Source of the DNA: CALAZP01 sp964410725 | GTDB lineage: Bacteria; Bacteroidota; Bacteroidia; Chitinophagales; Saprospiraceae | DNA: 53,254 nucleotides | Assembly: GCA_964410725.1 (NCBI GenBank) | Contig: CAYPID010000013.1 | Span: 1-53,254 of the forward strand | Direction: 5' to 3' | Shown here: in pieces, positions 43,234-50,386 of the stretch | Layout of the letters: every line of letters begins with the position of its first letter | Numbering within the stretch: position 1 is the stretch's first letter | The notes under the pieces: generated by a model | The model's database searches: none | Told to the model about the DNA's origin: nothing | Seen by the model: the letters and a program-made list of their open reading frames with translations, nothing else | Position numbers and translations under genes: made by a program

Positions 43234-44664
43234 ATGGCAGTTGAAAATCATGAGGTAGTCATTGGACTTGAAGTGCATGTGCAATTAGCCACTCTTAGTA
43301 AAGCTTTTTGTGCTGATAGTACCAAATTCGGAAGTCCACCCAATACCCAGGTCAGTCCCATATCATTGGGTCATCCAGGTACCTTACCTAGAATCAATGA
43401 GAAACAAATTCGGTTTGCCATTGAATTAGGTCTGGCTTTAGGATGTGAAATCAACAAGCGAAATAGATTTGATAGAAAAAATTATTTCTATGCGGATCTG
43501 CCAAAGGGTTATCAGATTACCCAAGACGCGGAACCCATTTGTATTGGGGGACAATTAGGTGCAATAAGGTTACATCATATTCATATGGAAGAAGATGCCG
43601 GCAAATCAATGCACTCCGAGGATGGTCCTTTTTCTGTAATTGACTTGAATAGGGCAGGAGTTCCTTTATTGGAGATTGTTACAGAACCAGATTTTAGATC
43701 TGCTGAGGAAGTCGAAACTTTCATGGTCAATATGAGGCGATTAGTTCGATATTTGGGAGTTTCTGATGGGAATATGGAGCAAGGATCTATGCGCTGTGAT
43801 TGCAATGTAAGCGTTCGAAAAAAAGGGGATTCAAATTTTGGTGAGCGGTGTGAAATCAAAAATTTGAATTCAATGAGGTATGCTAAGCGAGCCATTGAAT
43901 ATGAATTTAAAAGGCAGGTTCAGTTAATAGAAAGGGGAGAAGCAGTAGTTAGGCAAACACTTCATTTTGATCCTCAAACTGGAGTAACTTCTCCTATTAG
44001 AGATAAAGAAGATGCTAATGATTATCGATATTTTCCTGATCCAGATTTGTGTGATATTGTAATTACAGATAATTATTTAGAGGAGATTAAGGCCAATATG
44101 CCCATCTTACCTGAACAAATGAGAAATCGTTTGATGCAACAATTCCATTTACCTGAGTACGACGCTAATTTAATAAGTGATGATCCAGAAGTAGCACATT
44201 ATTACTTATCCTTAATTCCTGATGTCACCAATTATAAAGCGCTCTCTAATCTCTTAATCAATAAAATCATTCCCTACTGTGCCGGAAGTGAAATTACAAT
44301 TTTTAATTTTCCCTTAAGTGGCAATATTATTTCTGAATTTCTGGATTTAATTGATAAAGGTGTAATCAGTAATTCAGCTGCGTATCAATTTTTATTTCCC
44401 GAACTTTTGGAAAAGGTGAATGTAGGAATTACACCTACTATATTGGCTAAATCGTTAAACTTAATTCAAGAATCCGATGAGGATTTATTAGAAGCTTTGG
44501 TTATTAAGATATTAAATGCTTACCCAGAAAAGGTAAAAGAATATAAAAGCGGCAAAAAGGGTTTGATTGGATTTTTTATGGGTGAAGTTATGAAGGAAAC
44601 TAAAGGGAAGGCTGACCCAAAGAAAACTAATCAATTGTTTAGATTACAGCTGGACCAAAAATAG
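43234..44664 (+). CDS. gatB: Aspartyl/glutamyl-tRNA amidotransferase subunit B
   Basis: GatB subunit of the amidotransferase that converts Glu-tRNA-Gln (and Asp-tRNA-Asn) to the amidated form; its presence implies indirect Gln-tRNA or Asn-tRNA synthesis. The 476-residue protein has the family motifs VIGLEVHVQL, SLGHPGTLP, KNYFYADLPKGYQI, and a C-terminal GatB/YqeY tail (about 325-476). Residue spacing fits the family. gatA and gatC are not in the window. It ends 8 bases before the convergent ABC ATPase gene. Confidence 0.96.
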   Translation: MAVENHEVVIGLEVHVQLATLSKAFCADSTKFGSPPNTQVSPISLGHPGTLPRINEKQIRFAIELGLALGCEINKRNRFDRKNYFYADLPKGYQITQDAEPICIGGQLGAIRLHHIHMEEDAGKSMHSEDGPFSVIDLNRAGVPLLEIVTEPDFRSAEEVETFMVNMRRLVRYLGVSDGNMEQGSMRCDCNVSVRKKGDSNFGERCEIKNLNSMRYAKRAIEYEFKRQVQLIERGEAVVRQTLHFDPQTGVTSPIRDKEDANDYRYFPDPDLCDIVITDNYLEEIKANMPILPEQMRNRLMQQFHLPEYDANLISDDPEVAHYYLSLIPDVTNYKALSNLLINKIIPYCAGSEITIFNFPLSGNIISEFLDLIDKGVISNSAAYQFLFPELLEKVNVGITPTILAKSLNLIQESDEDLLEALVIKILNAYPEKVKEYKSGKKGLIGFFMGEVMKETKGKADPKKTNQLFRLQLDQK

Positions 44665-44672
44665 CTATGGGA

Positions 44673-45299
44673 TTATTTGAAATTTTTAAAATCTTCTAGG
44701 GAAATTTTTTCCTCACATATTTTCAAATCGTTATCAACATTGCTTGCAATAATCAGGAGTTTGTCTTTCCCAAATTGGTTAATCAGATTTTCGTACCATT
44801 GAATACCCTCTTCATCTAAATTAGTACTAGGCTCATCTAATAAGGTAACTGGGCGATCAGAACACAGGGCTAATAGGAGTTTGACTCTTTGTTTCATGCC
44901 TGATGAAAAATATTGAATAGGTTTATTGGCAGATTGCTCCATTCCGAGGACCTTAATCAGGTCTTTAATATCCATTTTATGGATAAAGGGAATAAATTTT
45001 TTGTGAAAAGCTAAAGCTTCTTTAAGGGTAAATAATTCCATTAAATCTACATAAGGGGCGGCTATGGTGAATAATTGGTAGACTTTATGGCTTTCAATGG
45101 GTGTTTCACCTCGAGAAAATTGAATTTTTCCTGAAGTAGGGCTGGATTGACCGCAAATGATTTTTAGTAGGGTTGATTTTCCAGAACCATTGGGTCCTGA
45201 AATGGCATAGTTTTGTGTAAAAGAAAATTGAAAGGATAAATTCCTAAAAATCCATTCAAATCCGTACCTTTTACCAACTTGGTCTAAAACAATTTTCAT
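44673..45299 (-). CDS. ABC-type ATPase lacking usual Q-loop and switch residues
   Basis: A 208-residue ATP-binding cassette. Walker A is GPNGSGKST (residues 35-43), the signature is FSSGMKQR (131-138), and Walker B is VTLLDEP (151-157). The Q-loop position reads IAAPYVDL (79-86), without the glutamine. The switch histidine position reads IIASNVDN (184-191), with Asn187 in place of His. It directly follows lpxA with no gap. No permease gene is adjacent. A transporter ATPase with a remote partner, or a non-transport ABC protein, are both possible. Confidence 0.85.
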   Translation of the reverse strand: MKIVLDQVGKRYGFEWIFRNLSFQFSFTQNYAISGPNGSGKSTLLKIICGQSSPTSGKIQFSRGETPIESHKVYQLFTIAAPYVDLMELFTLKEALAFHKKFIPFIHKMDIKDLIKVLGMEQSANKPIQYFSSGMKQRVKLLLALCSDRPVTLLDEPSTNLDEEGIQWYENLINQFGKDKLLIIASNVDNDLKICEEKISLEDFKNFK

Positions 45300-46094
45300 T
45301 TAAACGGTACCGTTGAGCTCTCGTAAACCTCTCATAAGTCCATTTTCACCATAGCTTCGAATAAAGCTGAGAACTATATCCTTCTCTTCCGATTCAGGTA
45401 TAGAAGTTTCAATGACTTCCATCGCTTTGGAAAGTTTGTATCCTCGCACAAAAAGGTATCTATACAGTTCCTGTATTTCTCTAATTTTAGCTTCGGTAAA
45501 AGATCTTCTCCTCATTCCAACAGAATTTACTCCAACATAAGATAGTGGCTCTCTTGCTGCTTTGACAAAAGGAGGTATATTTTTTCGAACCAAAGAACCT
45601 CCAGCTATAAAGCTATGCATACCGATATGAACGAATTGTTGAACTGCTACCATTCCCTCAAGAATAGCAAAGTCATCAATTTCTACATGCCCTGCAAGGT
45701 TTACATTGTTAGCCAAGATAATATTATTACCTAGAATACAATCATGGGCCACGTGTACATAAGCCATGAGCATACAGTTGGCACCCACTACGGTCTTATT
45801 GGCGTAGGCTGTTCCACGATTAACTGTTACATATTCTCGGATGGTTGAATGATCGCCGATTTCTGCAGTCGTTTCCTCTCCTCTGAATTTTAAATCTTGG
45901 GGTACGCCTGCAATGACTGCTCCTGGGTATATTTTGCAATTTTTACCAATCCTAGCTCCAGAAAAAACAGTAACATTAGGACCAATCCATGTTCCATCAC
46001 CAATTTCAACATTTTCATCTATGAAGCAAAATGGGCTGATGTGAACGTCCTTACCGATTGTTGCCTTTGGATGGATTTGGTTTAAATTATTCAT
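45300..46094 (-). CDS. lpxA: Acyl-ACP-UDP-N-acetylglucosamine O-acyltransferase
   Basis: First acyltransferase of lipid A synthesis, adding a hydroxyacyl chain to UDP-GlcNAc. From the ATG at 46094 it has 264 residues, the normal size; an upstream TTG is rejected. A left-handed beta-helix of hexapeptide repeats fills about residues 5-185 (IHPKATIGKDVHISPF; AYVHVAHDCILGNN with the catalytic His). The C-terminal helical domain holds RRRSFTEAKIREIQELYRYLF. The ATG overlaps the end of lpxC-fabZ by 8 bases, so it is translationally coupled. Confidence 0.95.
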   Translation of the reverse strand: MNNLNQIHPKATIGKDVHISPFCFIDENVEIGDGTWIGPNVTVFSGARIGKNCKIYPGAVIAGVPQDLKFRGEETTAEIGDHSTIREYVTVNRGTAYANKTVVGANCMLMAYVHVAHDCILGNNIILANNVNLAGHVEIDDFAILEGMVAVQQFVHIGMHSFIAGGSLVRKNIPPFVKAAREPLSYVGVNSVGMRRRSFTEAKIREIQELYRYLFVRGYKLSKAMEVIETSIPESEEKDIVLSFIRSYGENGLMRGLRELNGTV

Positions 46095-47487
46095 TCGCGG
46101 TTCTCTTGACAATTTGAGCCGTAAGTTCAGCTTCTGATACTATTTTGTTTCCGACATATGTGGTTCCTTTCATTTGGCAAATCCCTCTCCGGATAGGAGC
46201 TAATAATTCCATTTTTAGCATCAGTGTATCACCAGGGATAACTTTTTGCTTAAACTTACCATTGTCAATTTTAAGGAAATATGTGTCCCATTCTCCTGGA
46301 TCCCCAACAATGTGCATGGCGAGAATCCCACCTACTTGAGCGAGTGCCTCTATTTGTAAAACACCAGGCATAATAGGATTGTTGGGGAAGTGTCCTTGGA
46401 AAAAGGGTTCATTAAAAGTTATATTTTTAACTCCTACTACTTCTTCTTTAGTCAATTTGATCACCTTATCAACCAATAAAAAAGGGTAGCGATGGGGAAG
46501 ATATGCGGCGACTTGATTGGCATCAAGTACAGGAACATCATCAGGATTATAATGTGGTTTTCCCTTAAGTTTTTTCTGCTCTTTTAAATGTTCCTTAAGA
46601 ATCTTAGTGAATTCAACATTGATGGTATGTCCAGGTTTATTAGCAATTATTTTGCCTTTGATGGGCACTCCTAATAAAGCCATATCACCAATTATATCTA
46701 ATAATTTATGTCTGGCGGGTTCGTTTTTAAAAGAAAGTTCAACGGTGTTTAAGATACCTTCACTGTTGATTTCAATTTTTGGTTTGTTTAATTTTTTAGA
46801 TAACTGAACAAGTTCTTCATTATTCATAGCTTTATCTGCAATGACAATAGCATTATCAAAGTCCCCGCCTTTAATTAAATTTTGGTCAAAGAGCTGTTCT
46901 ATTTCATGTAAAAAAACAAAAGTTCTGCAAGGGGCAATTTCACTTGGAAAATGTTGAATATTTTTTAATTCAGCATATTGTTGACCTAATATAGGGCTAT
47001 CAAAATCTATGAGCGCGGTTATCTGTAACTCATCTGCTGGTAGTGCGGTTATTTCGGCACCACTTTTAGGGTCTTTATAGGTTATCGGATTTTCTATGGT
47101 GAAATACTCTCTTTCCTCCTCTTGAGTAGTGATACCTGCATGTTGAATAGCAGTTACGAATGGTTGACTACTTCCATCCATAATGGGTACTTCAGGGCCA
47201 TTGATTTCAATTAAGACATTATCTATTTGCAGTCCAGCTAATGCCGCTAAAGCATGTTCAATGGTACTAATGGAAGCCTCTCCTTGTTTAATGGTAGTCC
47301 CTCTTTTGGTCCTAATAACTTTTGATACATCCGCGACAACTATTGGGGCATTGGGTAAATCTATTCGTTTAAACTTGTAACCATGATTAACGGGGGCAGG
47401 CTTGAAGGTCAATGTAACGTCTTTTCCAGTATGAAGACCTACACCAGAAATAGAAACTTCTTTCTCTATTGTGGACTGGTAATTCAT
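46087..47487 (-). CDS. lpxC-fabZ: Bifunctional LpxC deacetylase / FabZ dehydratase
   Basis: A 466-residue fusion. Residues 1 to about 295 are LpxC, the zinc deacetylase that commits UDP-3-acyl-GlcNAc to lipid A (motifs SGVGLHTG, STIEHALAALAGL with a zinc His, HKLLDIIGDMALLG). Residues about 320-466 are FabZ, the hydroxyacyl-ACP dehydratase of fatty acid elongation (LPHRYPFLLVDKV with the catalytic His, HFPNNPIMPGVLQIEALAQ). The fusion is known in Bacteroidota. The ATG at 47487 is chosen over a TTG at 47511. It lies between lpxD and lpxA. Confidence 0.97.
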   Translation of the reverse strand: MNYQSTIEKEVSISGVGLHTGKDVTLTFKPAPVNHGYKFKRIDLPNAPIVVADVSKVIRTKRGTTIKQGEASISTIEHALAALAGLQIDNVLIEINGPEVPIMDGSSQPFVTAIQHAGITTQEEEREYFTIENPITYKDPKSGAEITALPADELQITALIDFDSPILGQQYAELKNIQHFPSEIAPCRTFVFLHEIEQLFDQNLIKGGDFDNAIVIADKAMNNEELVQLSKKLNKPKIEINSEGILNTVELSFKNEPARHKLLDIIGDMALLGVPIKGKIIANKPGHTINVEFTKILKEHLKEQKKLKGKPHYNPDDVPVLDANQVAAYLPHRYPFLLVDKVIKLTKEEVVGVKNITFNEPFFQGHFPNNPIMPGVLQIEALAQVGGILAMHIVGDPGEWDTYFLKIDNGKFKQKVIPGDTLMLKMELLAPIRRGICQMKGTTYVGNKIVSEAELTAQIVKRTANE

Positions 47488-47522
47488 GAGTACTTTTGAA
47501 ATTTTTGCCAAAGATAAGGTTT

Positions 47523-48533
47523 CTAACCCTTAAATTGTCTGTATAGTTCAGGAAGCTTTTTAAATACTGCGTAAGATCGAATATAATCTTTGTAATTAAT
47601 TGCTGGGTATCCAAATAAAAAGGTGTTGGGCTTTTTAACAGAGGAAGTTATTCCACTTTGCCCTTGAATTTGAGTTCCATCAGCAATTTCAATGTGACCA
47701 GAAATACCTACTTGTCCTCCAATTTTACAATTTTTTCCAATTTTGGTACTGCCAGCTATTCCCGTTTGAGCAGCAATAACGGTATTTTCCCCAATCCTTA
47801 CATTGTGCGCAATCTGAATCAGATTATCTAATTTGACGCCATTCTCAATAATAGTTGAACCCATAGTAGCTCTATCAATGGTAGTTCCCGCCCCAATCTC
47901 TACTTGATTTCCTATTTCGACATTTCCAATTTGAGACACTTTCTTGAAACTACCATCTTGTTGTGGAGCAAATCCAAATCCATCACTTCCGATTACAGCA
48001 TTAGGATGTATAGTACAGTCATCTCCAATAATACAATGGTGCAATATTTTAACCCCACTTTTAAGTTTGCAGCGGTTTCCAATTTTTACATTTTCACCTA
48101 TATAAACCTGACTTTCAACAACACAATTTTCCCCTATCTCTACCCCTGATTCAATTACGCATAAGTGACCTATGGAAACTGATTTTCCAATTACAACTGA
48201 GGAATCTATAATGGCTTGAGAAGAAATTATTGGTTCCTTTTTTTCTTCACTTAATGCTCCAAATTTCTCTAATAATAGAGCTACTGAACTATATACATCT
48301 TCCACTTTAATGAGTGTGGCTGATATAGGTTTTTTGGGAACAAAATTTTTGGAAACCAAAATTGCTGAAGCCTTTGAACTATATAGGTAGGCTTCATATT
48401 TGTCATTGTGAAAGAAACAAATACTTCCTTCTTGGCCGTCTTCAATTTTAGAAGGTCTTTGTATTACGGTGGATGCATCTCCCTCAATGCTTCCAGACAG
48501 CATTTGGGCTAATGCACCGGCAGTTATTTCCAT
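47523..48533 (-). CDS. lpxD: UDP-3-O-acylglucosamine N-acyltransferase
   Basis: Third enzyme of lipid A synthesis, adding the N-linked acyl chain. The 336-residue length fits the family. An N-terminal uridine-binding domain (about 1-100) is followed by a long hexapeptide-repeat beta-helix (about 105-305; IGDDCTIHPNAVIGSDGFGFAP, IQIAHNVRIGENTVIAAQTGIAG with the catalytic His), and a short C-terminal helix. First gene of the lpxD, lpxC-fabZ, lpxA, ABC ATPase operon, transcribed divergently from the HemC-like gene. Confidence 0.96.
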   Translation of the reverse strand: MEITAGALAQMLSGSIEGDASTVIQRPSKIEDGQEGSICFFHNDKYEAYLYSSKASAILVSKNFVPKKPISATLIKVEDVYSSVALLLEKFGALSEEKKEPIISSQAIIDSSVVIGKSVSIGHLCVIESGVEIGENCVVESQVYIGENVKIGNRCKLKSGVKILHHCIIGDDCTIHPNAVIGSDGFGFAPQQDGSFKKVSQIGNVEIGNQVEIGAGTTIDRATMGSTIIENGVKLDNLIQIAHNVRIGENTVIAAQTGIAGSTKIGKNCKIGGQVGISGHIEIADGTQIQGQSGITSSVKKPNTFLFGYPAINYKDYIRSYAVFKKLPELYRQFKG

Positions 48534-48616
48534 GGTTAATAATTAAAAATTTATTAAATAAACGTTTATTTGTAAAAATCGTTATAACATATCATTAAAC
48601 TAAAAAAAAACTGGTA

Positions 48617-49369
48617 TTGAATTCCAATCCTTTTCGAATAGGCTATATCCCAGCTCTAACTCCAACTGTAGTTATAGAGAAATACACTTTATCTCCTTTT
48701 GAATTAAATCTAGATGGTTGGGAAACGACCCTAATTCAAGGAGAAGTAGATACAGCATTAATTCCTTTGTGGCAGTTACCTCTAGAACTGAAAAACCAAC
48801 TCACTATTGGAGCTCTGACCAAGAGGCTTGATACTAAAGTTTGTCTAGTAAAAGTAGCCAAAATTGATTCCACCCCAAAGCTTAGAGACCTTCCTGAAGG
48901 TTTCAAAGTTCACAGCCCCAAAGAAATCTACCTTGAACAGTTGAAAGATATAAGAAGTGATTTTAGGATTACCAATGCAGAAGCTGCAGATTATTGGTTA
49001 TTGCCTCATTTTGAAATTGGACTACAGAGGCTCTTTAGTGATTATCAAATCATTTTTACTTTTCAGCCTAGCGAATTAGTCCCTATAGCTGGTTCAGGGG
49101 TATGGGCTTATGTAGTGCAAAAGGAACAAATAGCAACTAGGAAGTGGCTGGCTTCAATACATCATTCAGCAACCAGCAGAATTACCAATATTGAACGTGG
49201 AGTTATGAAACACTTTGAGGGCTCTTCTATGGCAATTCACGGTATAGAGGATAGTAACGGATACCTGCATTTTTCAGCCTTTAAGACTCCCCATAGCCGC
49301 CCAATTAATTATTCCTCAGCTACAAGTCATGGATTGGTTGACCAGCTAGTTGAATCGCTGAATCAGTAA
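48617..49369 (+). CDS. Degenerate hydroxymethylbilane synthase-like (HemC-like) protein
   Basis: A 250-residue protein that aligns by eye to HemC over most of its length, about 50 residues short. GEVDTALIPLWQLP (42-55) sits where HemC has a G-x-D-x-A-V-H-S-x-K-D-L-P motif, so the catalytic Asp is Gln53 and the preceding Lys is Trp52. LTIGALTKRLD (62-72) and EQLKDIRSDFRI (107-118) match flanking blocks, but the RGN/TRL arginine segment is missing. PSELVPIAGSGVWAYVV (151-167), NIERGVMKHFEG (191-202) match the C-terminal part, with Ser204 where the cofactor-binding Cys should be. It is predicted inactive as HMBS. The start appears to be TTG at 48617; no ATG is suitable. Confidence 0.75.
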   Translation: MNSNPFRIGYIPALTPTVVIEKYTLSPFELNLDGWETTLIQGEVDTALIPLWQLPLELKNQLTIGALTKRLDTKVCLVKVAKIDSTPKLRDLPEGFKVHSPKEIYLEQLKDIRSDFRITNAEAADYWLLPHFEIGLQRLFSDYQIIFTFQPSELVPIAGSGVWAYVVQKEQIATRKWLASIHHSATSRITNIERGVMKHFEGSSMAIHGIEDSNGYLHFSAFKTPHSRPINYSSATSHGLVDQLVESLNQ

Positions 49370-50334
49370 TATTGGTGTGGAGTTAGATATTGTTGAACGT
49401 ATTCTTTAATGGCATCATTGAAGGAATAAGTCTCTTCCTTGTATCCCATATTTTTTAGTTTTTCCATTTCTGCGCAAGTATAATATTGGTAACTGTCTCT
49501 TATGTCTTCAGGCGTGTCTATGAATTCTACTTGAGGAGGAATACCCATAGCTTCAAATGTAAACTGTACCAAATCTAAAAAAGTATTGGGGGTCCCTGAA
49601 CCTATATTATAAAGTCCATTTGCTGGTTTTTCCCGATGAATCCAATTGATCATTTTAAGCACATCAACTATATAGACAAAATCCCTAGACTGATGGCCAT
49701 TCTGGATGTCAGGTCTATGAGATTTGAAGAGTTTCATTTTACCGTGTTTCTTAATTTGGTTGAAGGCATGAAAAACTACTGAGGCCATTCTTCCCTTATG
49801 GAATTCATTAGGTCCGAAAACGTTAAAAAATTTAAATCCTGCCCATTGAGGAGGAGTTTCTTTTTGCGAAAGCGCCCATTTATCAAAATCGTTTTTGGAT
49901 GCTCCATAAGGGTTAAGGGGTTTCAGATATTGCACCCCTTGATGCGCATCAGAGTAGCCATGCTCACCCCCCCCATAAGTGGCAGCACTAGAGGCATATA
50001 GCAAAGGAATTTGATGATCGACACATATTTTCCATAGTCTTTGACTGTATTCGAGATTAAGTTCATTAAAAATTCGTGGGTCTTTCTCTGTTGTATCTGT
50101 TCGTGCACCTAAGTGGAACACCACATCCACCTCATCTGCGTGGCTGACTAACCAATCATGAAAAACCAATCTATGCACAAAATGAGCCACATTCTTACCT
50201 TTAAGATTCGGTGCTTTGGCCGTTGTAGCCAATTCGTCCACAGCGACGAGTTGGGCTTGTGGAAAATGTTCAGCTAAATAAGATAACTGACAACTTCCTA
50301 TAAAACCAGCAGCTCCGGTGACAACTATCATCAT
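49363..50334 (-). CDS. hldD: ADP-glyceromanno-heptose 6-epimerase
   Basis: Epimerase of the last step in making ADP-L-glycero-D-manno-heptose for lipopolysaccharide core. The 323-residue extended SDR has the N-terminal GAAGFIGS cofactor motif, SSAATYGGGEHGYSD with the catalytic Ser/Thr region, YGASKNDFD with the Tyr-Lys pair, and KFFNVFGPNEFHKGRMASV, typical of HldD. Its last 7 bases overlap the end of the HemC-like gene. The following gene on this strand, upstream of it, is gcvP 52 bases away. Confidence 0.93.
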   Translation of the reverse strand: MMIVVTGAAGFIGSCQLSYLAEHFPQAQLVAVDELATTAKAPNLKGKNVAHFVHRLVFHDWLVSHADEVDVVFHLGARTDTTEKDPRIFNELNLEYSQRLWKICVDHQIPLLYASSAATYGGGEHGYSDAHQGVQYLKPLNPYGASKNDFDKWALSQKETPPQWAGFKFFNVFGPNEFHKGRMASVVFHAFNQIKKHGKMKLFKSHRPDIQNGHQSRDFVYIVDVLKMINWIHREKPANGLYNIGSGTPNTFLDLVQFTFEAMGIPPQVEFIDTPEDIRDSYQYYTCAEMEKLKNMGYKEETYSFNDAIKEYVQQYLTPHQYY

Positions 50335-50386
50335 AGTAATTTTTTTACCCTTTCGGGAAAAGTTATAATTATTCTAACTGTGAAGG

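Noticed and set aside
46087..47487. LpxC-FabZ fusion as a novel fusion
   Set aside because: This fusion is a known feature of Bacteroidota and is not new.
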